Below are positions 23,164 through 32,506 of a stretch of DNA of 64,000 nt, in pieces. The stretch comes from Stromatinia cepivora (lineage: Eukaryota; Ascomycota; Leotiomycetes; Helotiales; Sclerotiniaceae), in NCBI GenBank assembly GCA_014898415.1, contig RCTD01000006.1, positions 1,302,001 to 1,366,000 of the forward strand. Reading direction: 5' to 3'. Position 1 is the first letter of the stretch. Every line of letters starts with the position of its first letter. Below the pieces are notes generated by a model. The model searched no databases. It was given only the letters and a program-made list of their open reading frames with translations, and had not been told where the DNA came from. The translations under genes were made by a program, and so were the position numbers.

Positions 23164-23881
23164 CATGTGTTCCGGGCCATTGCGCAAATTGGACATTCCG
23201 AAATCAACTTAGCTCATTCCGGAATACACTGACTCGCCAAATGAGCTAGTTGATACCTAAAATGGTAAAAATGAGGGCATTCACAAATGAACCAAGTTTT
23301 TACAAAAATAATATATTCAATATCCTAGTTCATTGACTAATAGACTAATATACACTAATATAAAAGAGAGAAGGGGGGAGGGGGCTACAATTTTATCGTC
23401 GCCTATATTTTCAACCTCATCGTCGCCCCTACCCCTGTTTTCAACTTCATCGTCACCCCTGCCCTTGTTTTCAATCTTATCATCCTTCCTCCTGTTTAAT
23501 TAGTATAGAAATCATAATTGGAATTACTATATAGGGTGAACAAATAATATTGAAGATTTTTTCTATAAACTCTGAATTATAAGTTTTGAATCCTCACAGG
23601 CTTTAAATCCCTATAGATTTTATAGTTTTAAGCCTCTGTAGATCTTAATTTATTTATTAAATTAATGTCATAGAATATAAAAAATATTTGTGAATAAACT
23701 AGTTTATTTACGAATAGCTTTATTATTATTATAAACGGGTATATTGTACAATCAATTAATTCATTCAAATATTAAGTTGATTGACGAATAAGCTAGGGTA
23801 TTCATTAATAAGCTAGTTCATTTCGAAATATATTATGTTGATTTCGGAATCCTGGATTTGCCTAATGGCCCGAAACACATG
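23164..23881. mobile_element. Non-autonomous TIR element (MITE-like) with TA duplications
   Basis: The left end reads CATGTGTTCCGGGCCATT. The right end, reverse-complemented, reads CATGTGTTTCGGGCCATT. The arms stay similar further in, through GCAAAT and ATTCCGAAATCAAC to AGCTAGTT-like sub-repeats (about 85 nt per arm). TA flanks both ends (23162-23163 and 23882-23883), as for Tc1/mariner-type insertion. The interior has no transposase and is AT-rich, so this is a non-autonomous or decayed copy. It lies 57 bp after the stop of tandem-family gene 1. Confidence 0.72.
23408..23494 (+). repeat. 30-nt minisatellite inside the TIR element
   Basis: Three near-identical units, each starting TTTTCAAYYTYATCRTC and rich in CCCCT, lie head to tail with a 30-nt period; the last is more diverged. 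A partial unit precedes them from about 23392. Confidence 0.75.
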
Positions 23882-24073
23882 TACCATCTATAATATTAAG
23901 ATATAACAAAGGTATGAGTGAAAAGAACGATAATGACGATTAAGAAAGGTTGGGATATGTTTTGGGGAGTTGTGAAGCATTACTCGAAGAAAAGTGACTG
24001 GAATATAAAGTTATGATTCGATATATGGTATCATTTTGAGGATAAGTGACTCGAAAAGCGATTTTAATTAATT

Positions 24074-24140
24074 GACACAGTGGATTTTGAGTGACTTGAG
24101 GCTGTTTCGGGGGGCTTCAGAGGTGCATAAATAGATCGGG
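24074..24140 (+). promoter_or_regulatory. Promoter block of tandem-family gene 2
   Basis: GACACAGTGG at 24074 and a TATA-like GGTGCATAAATAGATCGGG near 24122-24140, about 260 nt before the ATG. The leader that follows resembles those of genes 1 and 3, including ATCGAAAAC and CATCTGCC-like segments. Confidence 0.55.
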
Positions 24141-24385
24141 TTCCCTTCGATGTTGAAGTTCAGCATTCAAACACAATCGAATCTCGAGAACAAAAACCAA
24201 AGCATCGAAAACTTCAAGCTGCCTTCGTCAAATTAAAGATACATATCACTTCATCATCGCATATAATTATCCATCTGCCTGCTCTACCGCCCGTCGTTTT
24301 GCTCTATCAATATCATCAGCTCTACGTCTTCACAAACCTCTTCCATCCATACTGTCAAATACCCTGTCCGTTACCGGCCATCATC

Positions 24386-24828
24386 ATGTCTCAGCGAATT
24401 CTTGACCCCTGTTCCCGTAGGTTCTTACTATACTCTGTTGGATTTGGACCATTCTGACACTATCGTTAGTCCGTGTTGAAAATGCGCTCAATGAAGTGGA
24501 AGCTTTTTGCGCTCCGACCGACAACATTAATCGGAACGTTAATCGGGAGTCCCTTCGTAAGGATCTGTTAAAAACCCTAGAATCTTTGTTAGAATACCTT
24601 AAGTGGCAGCATCACGACGTATCAACGTGTATTTTCAACATAGGGAAGGGGCTCGCTATGTTGTCTATGAGGGCAGCTCTTCTCAAAGGTCGAAGGCGTG
24701 TCGAAGAGGAAAATCTTCTTACAGTGCATCAGGAGATGATCAGTCGTTGCACTACTAAATGTGAAAGACTAGCTGAAAATCGACAGAGTGTACTAGGCTG
24801 GATGGGTCAAATTCAAGCTGCAGAATGA
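24386..24828 (+). CDS. Tandem-family gene 2, small helical protein of unknown function
   Basis: Exons 24386-24416 (MSQRILDPCS) and 24470-24828, with a 53-nt phase-1 intron, give 129 residues. The product is helical and charge-rich (LRKDLLKTLESLLEYLKW, VEEENLLTVHQEMISRC) with no recognisable motif. The segment around 35-75 aligns loosely with gene 3 (both have R..(L/I)RK.L followed by a long amphipathic helix). The ATG context GTTACCGGCCATCATCATGTC is identical to gene 1, and the intron shares ACTATACTCTGTTG and an ATTCTGAC branch site with it. It may be an intracellular helical-bundle protein; no function can be assigned. Confidence 0.55.
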
Positions 24829-25579
24829 GCCTGGTACGTACCGTCATACAATAATACATATGCATGATAATTCAAACATATATTAAGAGTTCTGGAATCT
24901 ACCTACCACAACATCATTGAAATTCGTGATAAAATCCCTGCAAAAACCATATTTTCTCATACAAAATTAAATATTGAATGACTTTTTTAACATTAAATAT
25001 AAATAATTGAAATTCTATAATATAACAATTAAATGAAATCGAATTATAAAAAATAAAACATTTTATTTTTAATACTTTTTGTTCAAAAATTATATTAATT
25101 TAAAGTTAAAAAATATCAAAATTTTAGAGATATAATATTTTTCCTATACAAGATAAACGATTTTTTGAACTTTTTCGTTTTTTTAATTTCAAACATATAT
25201 AATTTCAAACGAAAATATATAAAAATATTCTATTTGATTTTTTATAAATTTTGATTGATAGTTTTTATATAAATATAAATTTCGATAAGTCATATTGATT
25301 ATTCATATGTATAATAAAGGTTTGAAAAATTGAAAATTTCTTAATTTTGGTGTGATTTCGCTTAGTATGCGGTGAGTCCGTATCAGAACTCTTATGTGTA
25401 TTTTGACTATGTATATCTTTGATGAATGTCAAGTTTTAGTAATAAGAGATTTATTGACATAAAGATTTGCATATGTTGCAAAGGGTATAATAGGTACGAT
25501 TTCCAGAGGAAATGACTGGAATATCAAATTGTGATTCAATATATAGTATGATTTGAGGATAAGCTACCCGAAAAGCAGT
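24829..25579. other. AT-rich block between family genes 2 and 3
   Basis: Extremely AT-rich (especially 24950-25340), with no coding frame. The last part (about 25510-25580) repeats the DNA found upstream of gene 2 at about 23993-24060 (AATGACTGGAATATCAAA, then TGAGGATAAG and CGAAAAGC), marking it as part of the tandem duplication. Confidence 0.6.
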
Positions 25580-25585
25580 ATTAAT

Positions 25586-26113
25586 CTTGGAGGAGGTTGA
25601 TTGGTTAATAATAATGAATAATATAATAATAATATTATTCACTATTATTGTAGTGGAAGACTTAGTTATATAGCTTAAAAGAGTGATCGAATATATAATG
25701 GTTGAAGTCAAAATATAAGTGTATTGAATATTGAATTTATTTTGCTTGTTTTTCAGAAGAATTCTTTGAAGAAAATCTTCTTATTTATAGTATTTAATAA
25801 GATTCTATAAAATTCTATAATATTCTATGATTATAAATAAAATCGATTTAAATCGAATTTTATAGAATCATTTTATATAATAAAATGAAATAGTAACCAA
25901 TAATATTTAATCTTAGAAATAGGAAAATTCTATACGCTTCCATTACATTCTATTCCATTATAAATCATTCTAATATGATATATGATCGAAATTTCATATA
26001 ATAAAAAAATTTAATAATATTAAATTATATTATTAATATATCACGTGATCATATAACCATCGGTTCGGTTAATATTATTAAGTGATTTAATAAACTTATT
26101 AGAAATTCTTATA
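25586..26113 (-). repeat. AT-rich dispersed repeat, copy 1 (inserted in a promoter)
   Basis: About 528 bp, matching 59567-60069 in inverted orientation over nearly its full length. Shared landmarks include the palindromic TATCACGTGATC, GATTTAATAA...TTATTAG and GGAAGACTTAGTTATA. ATTAAT occurs on both sides (25580-25585 and 26114-26119), a candidate target-site duplication. The matching spot upstream of gene 2 has no insert. No coding capacity; it may be a solo LTR or MITE worn down by C-to-T changes. Confidence 0.68.
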
Positions 26114-26124
26114 ATTAATTCCAT

Positions 26125-26190
26125 GACACAGCGGTATTTTAGCACCTTGGAGTCAACTTCGAGGTGCTTTATAGGTGCATAAATAGATTG
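26125..26190 (+). promoter_or_regulatory. Promoter block of tandem-family gene 3
   Basis: GACACAGCGG at 26125 and a TATA-like AGGTGCATAAATAGATTGG near 26173-26191, about 300 nt before the ATG. It begins only about 5 bp after the end of the AT-rich insertion. Confidence 0.55.
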
Positions 26191-26479
26191 GAACCCCCCC
26201 GATGGGAAGTCCAGTACATCGAAAACCAAAAACAACCCTATCCAAACTTCAAAAAAGCTTCTTCAAATCAATAACACCTCAACCTACACACCATTTCATC
26301 ATCATATTTCATCGTCTATTTACCTATCTGTCCTCCGTCGAACCCAAAACAAATCAACCTACATACTCCACAATCGTTCCTCCATCGTCCTACATCACAA
26401 ATCGCCCAAGAATCATCACTGCCGCTTTCCAAAAAATCTCTCTCCTGGTTGTCCGTACCATCAAAGTCCCGACCGCATT

Positions 26480-27010
26480 ATGCCTCAAAATTTTCCTGTA
26501 CCTAATAAACTCCGTAAGTCTCCCCATACTATGTAAAAATAGAGACGTAAGAATACTGACCTTATCTTAGCCGAGGAAGATACTTTAATCGACTTTCCAT
26601 GGGATGGACTTAAGAAACTTAACAACACCGTCTGCGGCCTTGGCCAGATGAAGAATCCGCGTCGTGACATCATTCGCAAGAAACTAAAAGTTAGAATGAA
26701 GGCATTGATCACCAGTATCTTAGAAGCAAAGGAGGTAAACCACACCGTGTATTGTGCATTGGCAGAAAAAGCAGAGGGTATAAAACGCGATATGCAAGAG
26801 TTGGAGGCTTTCGAATTCCCATTGGCTAAAAAAGAACATCTAGAGGCGAAAGCGAAATATAAAACTGCAATTCACAATACTTTTGTATTTCAAGGGCTGA
26901 GGAAGAAGATGGATACTTATATAGATTTTGTAAAGTCCTGTGAGGAGGTAGTTGACAGCTATGGACTTTTGCCTCCTCACGGCGAAATCGAAGTCGGAGA
27001 ACTAGAATAA
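26480..27010 (+). CDS. Tandem-family gene 3, small helical protein of unknown function
   Basis: Exons 26480-26513 (MPQNFPVPNKL) and 26571-27010, with a 57-nt phase-1 intron (GTAAGT...CTTAG, CTGAC branch), give 157 residues. It is a charged helical protein (IIRKKLKVRMKALITSILEA, LAKKEHLEAKAKYKTAIHN) ending in an acidic tail. No motif, signal or membrane segment. Exon layout, intron phase and upstream block match genes 1 and 2; the protein itself is most like gene 2 in its first long helix. An upstream frame from about 26202 lies in the leader and is not part of the model. Confidence 0.55.
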
Positions 27011-27761
27011 TCCATTTGCATTATACTTATGCTTATGGATATTTTGGACTCGTCCCAATTAGGTGGGTCACTTATGGTTTGTTGAAGAGTGGAATAGGAC
27101 TGGCTAAAGAGCCCAAGGGAGGATTTCATCATTACACAAAACGCCTGTCTTTACATAACTAGCCGAGCTTCCGCACAGAATGCATTCCAGCTATTCTCCT
27201 ATTGCACTGCACACGTTTATATGCCATATTCGTGATAAAAACCACTGAAAACTATGGAAACCCAAATTTTTCAGCAAGCCAGCCCTAAGACGGCACTGTC
27301 GAATCTCAAGTTTTTAGGGAATGTAATTACATGTAACCATGCCGTCTTGCAATCGGACTACAATTTTGGCTGGTTCCCCTTTTCTTTCTCTTCCCTGTTT
27401 GCATTCAAAACTCTCGCAGATCTTTTGTCGATGAAATATTTCGTACTATTGCTTTAGTGGGATGGTATCGCAATGTTGGCTCCACTTAAGGGGGTATCTT
27501 CCGTTATAAGTGCAGTAAAAGCAGGATTGGGTTTAATTTCGCTCGTTAAATGTCGGAGCTCGCATCGAAAATAGAAAGAAAATAAATTTGTCGACGCAGT
27601 GTGGGAATAGTAGGCCGTGGGTAGTGCGGTGCCGTATGATGTGGTATTCGGCGTCCAAATCAATCGTACTCATCAGGACTGAATTCCAATCGGGCTCTAT
27701 GTATGAGCTCCAATAACGACGTGAGGCTTTCTCCATTGGAGAACCAATTGTTGTTGATGAA
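27011..27761. other. Intergenic, no intact gene
   Basis: No supportable frame. Sequence beyond 27761 in the minus direction may hold a further eroded 3' part of the RNase H-like copy, but no alignment could be made. Confidence 0.4.
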
Positions 27762-28452
27762 TCACTTCTGTAACTTCCTTGCCTCGTCTGCTTTGATGGG
27801 TCTTGGGTATCCACCTGCAAAACCATATTCGAATGTGCTCTTCCTAGGTTCCCAAGCAGGGCCATCGGGATAAGAACAGTGGCCAGGCTCATCCATCATA
27901 AGGTAAAACACTGTGCGACTTAGTTTCCAGTACAAAATATAATGATGATCACTGCAGTGATCCGGTCCGAACATGGTTGTGAAGTTCTCTGCGCGATCTC
28001 TTCCGGCCATTACCATACACATAATAATCTCCCCCAGATGCATCTCCATACAATCCTTTTGCAAAGAGAGAATGTCAATTTCATTCGCCAAATTAATCGC
28101 TTGCGGGTTTCTGGAACGAATACGATCTCGGAAGCATCGAAGGCTTGGTGAAGCAATATCTTGTTTCTCGGGGAGTCTGAGTTGCATTTTTATTTTGTTT
28201 CTTCCCAACACGCCACAGTTGAATATCAACATCGTTTGAAAGCAGCTCAAACATTTCTTGGATACGCAAAATGATATCTTTATTGGCAACCGGCTTTCCT
28301 TCAACAGTCTCGAACCCATTTTTCAACCAGACCCGAATCCACATGGTAAGGCAGTTCTCAACGAACTCCGAATCAATAATGATAATGACCGTTACTTTCA
28401 TAACCATGTGCTTGATCCTTTTGGCCTTCGCGATGATCTAATTCCGCATTAC
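27762..28452 (-). pseudogene. Decayed RNase H-fold paralogue
   Basis: Pieces in different frames line up with the intact gene at 10861-12207, in order. NAEL (28450-28439) corresponds to YAELMAV. After a frameshift near 28437, VTVIIIIDSEFVENCLTMWI follows, then GKPVANKDIILRIQEMFELL and VDIQLWRV. After a second shift near 28185 comes IIMCMVMAGRDRAENFTTMF...YILYWKLSRTVFYLM, matching the unknown C-terminal domain. The first catalytic Asp region is missing and the last Asp is lost at the frame change, so no active enzyme can be made. The copy supports the C-terminal region being an old part of this family. Confidence 0.72.
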
Positions 28453-28877
28453 CTACTAGGTAAATTAGATGAGTCAATACAAGTGTGGTGTTTCAATTGT
28501 TGACCTCCTAGGTAAATTGGATGAGTCAATACACGTGACAACATTTAGCCCCAAACTTGCGTCTCTCCAAACACTCACTCACTCTCACTTTTTTTACTTT
28601 TATCTTTACTTCTACTTTTACTACAACCTTTTTTGTCTCTTTCATTTCATCTCTTTCATTTCATCTCTTCTAAATCTCATAACAATCATTTCGATAAGTT
28701 GGTCGTCTCAACATAGAGTTTACTACTGAAGTGAGTGGGATATATTTCTCGAACTTGCTTTGCTAAGTCTTACATACTGTACCTCTCACTTTCGAAACTC
28801 ATCCTTCATTTCGTACATCTGAAAAGCACCTCTTCAAAAACTTTACCACTTCGCAGCTGTTTACTATCAATTCAAAC
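28453..28877. other. Promoter/leader region of BTB gene 1
   Basis: A direct repeat of about 30 nt, containing CCTAGGTAAATTGGATGAGTCAATAC-like sequence, occurs at about 28452-28482 and 28507-28533. Pyrimidine-rich TTTACTTTTA and TTTCATCTCT repeats follow at 28585-28675, probably a leader. Confidence 0.45.
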
Positions 28878-30229
28878 ATGTCTTGCCACAGTCTCAAGCC
28901 TAATAAGTTCCTCAAGTTAGTGGTATCCTTCGCAATAAACTGCTTCTCTCTATCATTAACGTGAGCTGACTTTGAGCAGGAGCTTGGGCAAGGAAACCAT
29001 TTCTGTTAATGTTGGTGTTGGTGTTGGTGACTCAGTATCTATCATATGCTCCGTGTCAAGAAATTCATTGCTCTAATCAACCTTTAGCGTCAAGCTTTTA
29101 CTGTTCATAAAACCATACTTCAACAATGTACTACTCACTTTGAGTCAAACAAGCTATTTGATACCATGGCTGGACAACAAGGATTGATCTTCCTCAATGA
29201 GGAGGACCCAAGAGTCTTCAAACTGTTTGTCGATTGGGCTTATAATGGTATGTTATATCTCAGTCGCATGCACAAAGTCTGAATATCGTGGATTTTGCAA
29301 ATGACTTATCAACCTCATCATATTTAGGTACCGTTCAGAAACCACGAACCAAGATTCACGTCAAAAAGGCTCCATCCTATGCAGAAATTCATCGTCTCGA
29401 ATCAGAGCTACTCGAAGAGTTTAATGGAACCCTCAAGACTCTGGTCAGCCTGTACTCACTTGGCGAGAGATGGGGAATCCATAATTTGATGAATCGCGCT
29501 ATTGATGCCATTCAGGATGGCTATCTCGAGTACGGTACAGTTTCCGGACCAGGTCTTGCAGCCAAAATCTGGGAAGAGACAAACCAGACTCTGCATTGCG
29601 CGAGTTCTGTATTGCAAGAACGGTTATGCATTTGGGTAAGCGCAATGGATTGTCCTAATTATGCAGCCTGCACCATCGCACCTCAACCTCTCCCTTCACT
29701 TTTCAGCCCTGCTCTTATTGTATACTCATCAGTCCTCAGTTCCATATTTTGCCATTTTATTCTATCCTGTATCATTCTTAGCAATTGCTAATATTTCATC
29801 GTCGTAGATCGTGGTTGCACTAAACTTCGCCAGGAAGTGATGATGAACTGCATCGTTCTACCAGGATACTTTCAAGGCATGCTCAAGTGGCTTTCCAGAA
29901 ATTTTCAACTATTGGGCCGACGTTCAGAGGAGGTGTTGGACAAATGGACTTCGGATGAGAGCTTCAGCATGTTCCATAGATCTAAGCTCTGTACCTGCGA
30001 CTTTCATGTGCATCCAGTAAGTGTCAGCCAAGCCTCAAATATGTAGATCCACAGCTGCTGACTATTTATCAACCAGACTGGCCAGGCACACAAAGGGCAC
30101 AAATCATGCGAGGCTCCGTTTGTTGATTGCTCTCATCCAGGAGATGATGAGAAGATAGAAGAACTCAATATTATGAACCTCGTATTGGGTCATGCAATGA
30201 TGGGATGCAACCTCAGCGACTCAGAATAG
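28878..30229 (+). CDS. BTB/POZ-domain protein with Cys/His-rich tail (BTB gene 1)
   Basis: Six exons: 28878-28915, 28980-29034, 29088-29247, 29328-29635, 29834-30016 and 30077-30229 (298 residues). The spliced N-terminus reads SLGKETISVNVGVGVGDS|RQAFTVHKTILQQC, then FDTMAGQQGLIFLNEEDPRVF and KLFVDWAYNG. This is a complete BTB order: strand, FTVHK helix, then the DP.VF..F..W.Y motif. A BACK-like helical stretch follows (SLYSLGERWGIHNLMNRAID). The C-terminal part is Cys/His-rich (LCTCDFHVHP at about 239-248, then HKGHKSC and VDCSH), suggesting metal binding. BTB proteins dimerise and often serve as Cul3 adaptors; no partner domain such as Kelch or MATH is present. A model starting at 29166 would lose half the domain, so the upstream exons are preferred. 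Confidence 0.68.
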
Positions 30230-30763
30230 GGTTACGTACGGGATATATTGAAGAGCAGAGAGGAGTTCAAAAAGGTGCACAGGCTTGCACTATTGTGGTA
30301 TCGGTGCAAAATATGTTAACATGCTCACTTGCTTTATTTGCTGTATGATTTAAAGCTGTCAAAAAGCCCAGGCTCGCTTCATTCTTGTTTCAAATGTACT
30401 TCGCAAGAAATATTAAAGATTTTCCTTCATTCCTGGTAGCCGTTCAACGGATGATATTCACTTATGCAGATTGGCATACTTGATCAGCCACTTTAGCTCT
30501 TTATGTGAAGTACGGCAGCTTTATGGCGTAGGGAGATCTCTGTGCATAATTAGCTCCTCTATATGCACTTTTAATTTCTAGAAATTGGTTGTTTCTAGAG
30601 TGCAAGAGAATCTTTCAAAGAAAGAGCCATATATTTATTGTTGCCCAAGGTATGTGCCTCAATGACCCAAGCTCAACTACCTCATCTCAGTTTAAACTCT
30701 TAACTAGACATCTCACCGAGATTCACTGAAATCTTCAACACTACCCAGTCTTAGTAAATTGAC
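30230..30763. other. Intergenic, between BTB genes 1 and 2
   Basis: 534 bp with no coding frame; it contains the 3' flank of one BTB gene and the promoter/leader of the next. Confidence 0.45.
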
Positions 30764-31413
30764 ATGCCACCAAGAACCAATGCAACGCTCACGCCTTTCA
30801 AGTAAGTCATTATTCAGCTATTCTTACTTTCCAAAGCTTATATTCGTTCAGGGAACCCGAATTCGCACGAAACTTCAGCATCACCATTGGATCTCATGTC
30901 TTCCATGTCTACAAAGACATCGGAATCAATGCCTCTGAAGTTTTCGCAAAAGTATCGCAAGATCATCCTTCCGCCAGAAGAATAAACTTTAAGCTTGAAG
31001 ACTACGATGATGATGATGAAGAAGACACCAACCCAGAGAAATTCTACACCGTCGATGCGATGGCTCACCTCGTCGGATACATGTATGGTAATAATCTCGG
31101 GTGCCCCACCTCTAATCCAGATCTTCATACCGGCTGTCTAGTGGCCTGGTGCAAAGTCCACAATCTCGCCTCCTATTTCGGCATGCCGTCCGCGTGCGAG
31201 AGCCCTCTAGACCAGTTGCGAAAATGTCTATATGATCGCAAATATCATCCCGTAATTCCCACTGCGGAGGAAGTCATCGCAATCTACAATTTGACGGAGA
31301 AGGACTCTGAGGTACGCGAGGAATTGGTTAGTGCGATGATGAAGATGTGGCGTTTGTTTAGAGTTATGATTGATAATTCGGGTAGGTTTAGTAAGAATAC
31401 TTTAGAGGATTAG
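30764..31413 (+). CDS. BTB-like protein (BTB gene 2)
   Basis: Exons 30764-30801 and 30852-31413 (50-nt phase-2 intron) give 199 residues. The N-terminal half has a BTB-like strand and helix (FSITIGSHVFHVYKDIG, then ASEVFAKV) with an acidic insert (DDDDEEDTNPE) before FYTVDAMAHLVGYMYGN, the position of the usual F..W.Y segment. The rest is helical (HTGCLVAWCKVHNLASYFGM, then VIPTAEEVIAIYNL). The match to BTB is weaker than in its neighbours, and the Cys/His tail is absent. Position directly after BTB gene 1 on the same strand suggests an old duplication. Confidence 0.6.
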
Positions 31414-32506
31414 CGGAGGAGTCTCGTTGCTGTGCCGGATTTTGAGAGGAGTGTTAGGAAGAAGGTGGGGAAGGAGGAGATTGAGAGGTTGGAGGGAGGG
31501 AATTGGGTTTTAACGTCGAAAAGTAAGCTCAAGGGGCGGGATAGATTGGTGCTTTGGTTTTCTTTGCTTGTAATTTTGCCCTGGTTGGTGGGACGGGGTG
31601 ATAGACCTGTGAGCGCTGTTTTTGCATGATAAACATTTATTGCTACGAAAAGGTTCAATTGCTCTTTACTCTGCAACATATGGGTCATCTCCGTACTTGT
31701 CAAGTAGCTTCCTGGAGCTATCTTCTTTACGACACAATTTTAGCCGTTTCTCTACCCAAGTCCCTTCGATACAACCCCCGCCAAAATAGCATATATGACA
31801 CGATCTCATCACCATCGGTCTTTGCATCTCTAGTTTGCAACACATTGGTCTGAGCTTGGGGCTCTCTAATGGTCTCGGTGTATATAAGTATGAATCGTTT
31901 TACTAGATCCTTCTCAACGCTTTCCTCATCTCTACCATGTAATGTTACCGTCTCATACTCAACCTCGTGCTATAATGAATCAACTACCTGAACTTCTATG
32001 ATATACTTGAGGTTTGGTTTGAGATGGTATAGCACTGAGGAGATAGTACTCTTCGTAAAATAGTTACTATAAAATTAAGATAACTTAACACTATATATAT
32101 TGCTAAAGAGTATCAATAAATGCATCATTAGCTTTTTGTAAGATTTTTGATCAATAATATCCTTTGTGTGTAACGTCTATAGTAGTCACTTATGCATTGT
32201 AACATAATGGATTTATAAACAGGCTCCATGTTCTTCTAATAAACATATACAATACAATCATCCCTCATGAATCATCAAAATTTCCCAATTAAGTCAAACG
32301 ATGCCATTATTCCAAACCCCATCCCTGTGTACAAAGTGCCAAGGTGCCGGTTGCCCATCCTAATTTTCCAGAACTCCTCCATACATACCATAGTAAATGT
32401 AACCACAACACCAACAGATCAAATTTCCCCAACTTGAAAGGCACCAGCATCTTCACTCGCATCAATACAATCTTACAAATTAAAAATTGTCCCTACATTT
32501 CCCCGA
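31414..32506. other. Intergenic, no gene seen
   Basis: 1.1 kb. The first 220 bp are G-rich and may be 3' UTR of BTB gene 2. The rest is AT-rich and non-coding. Confidence 0.45.

Noticed and set aside
23392..23494. CRISPR-like short repeats
   Set aside because: Units are contiguous with no spacers, in a fungal genome; it is a minisatellite inside a transposon remnant.
26202..26570. 122-residue frame covering the leader of trio gene 3
   Set aside because: It overlaps the conserved non-coding leader, intron and first exon; the spliced model matches its two paralogues.
28878..29247. Start of BTB gene 1 at the ATG 29166
   Set aside because: It would delete the first half of the BTB fold, which is encoded in frame by upstream exons with proper splice sites.
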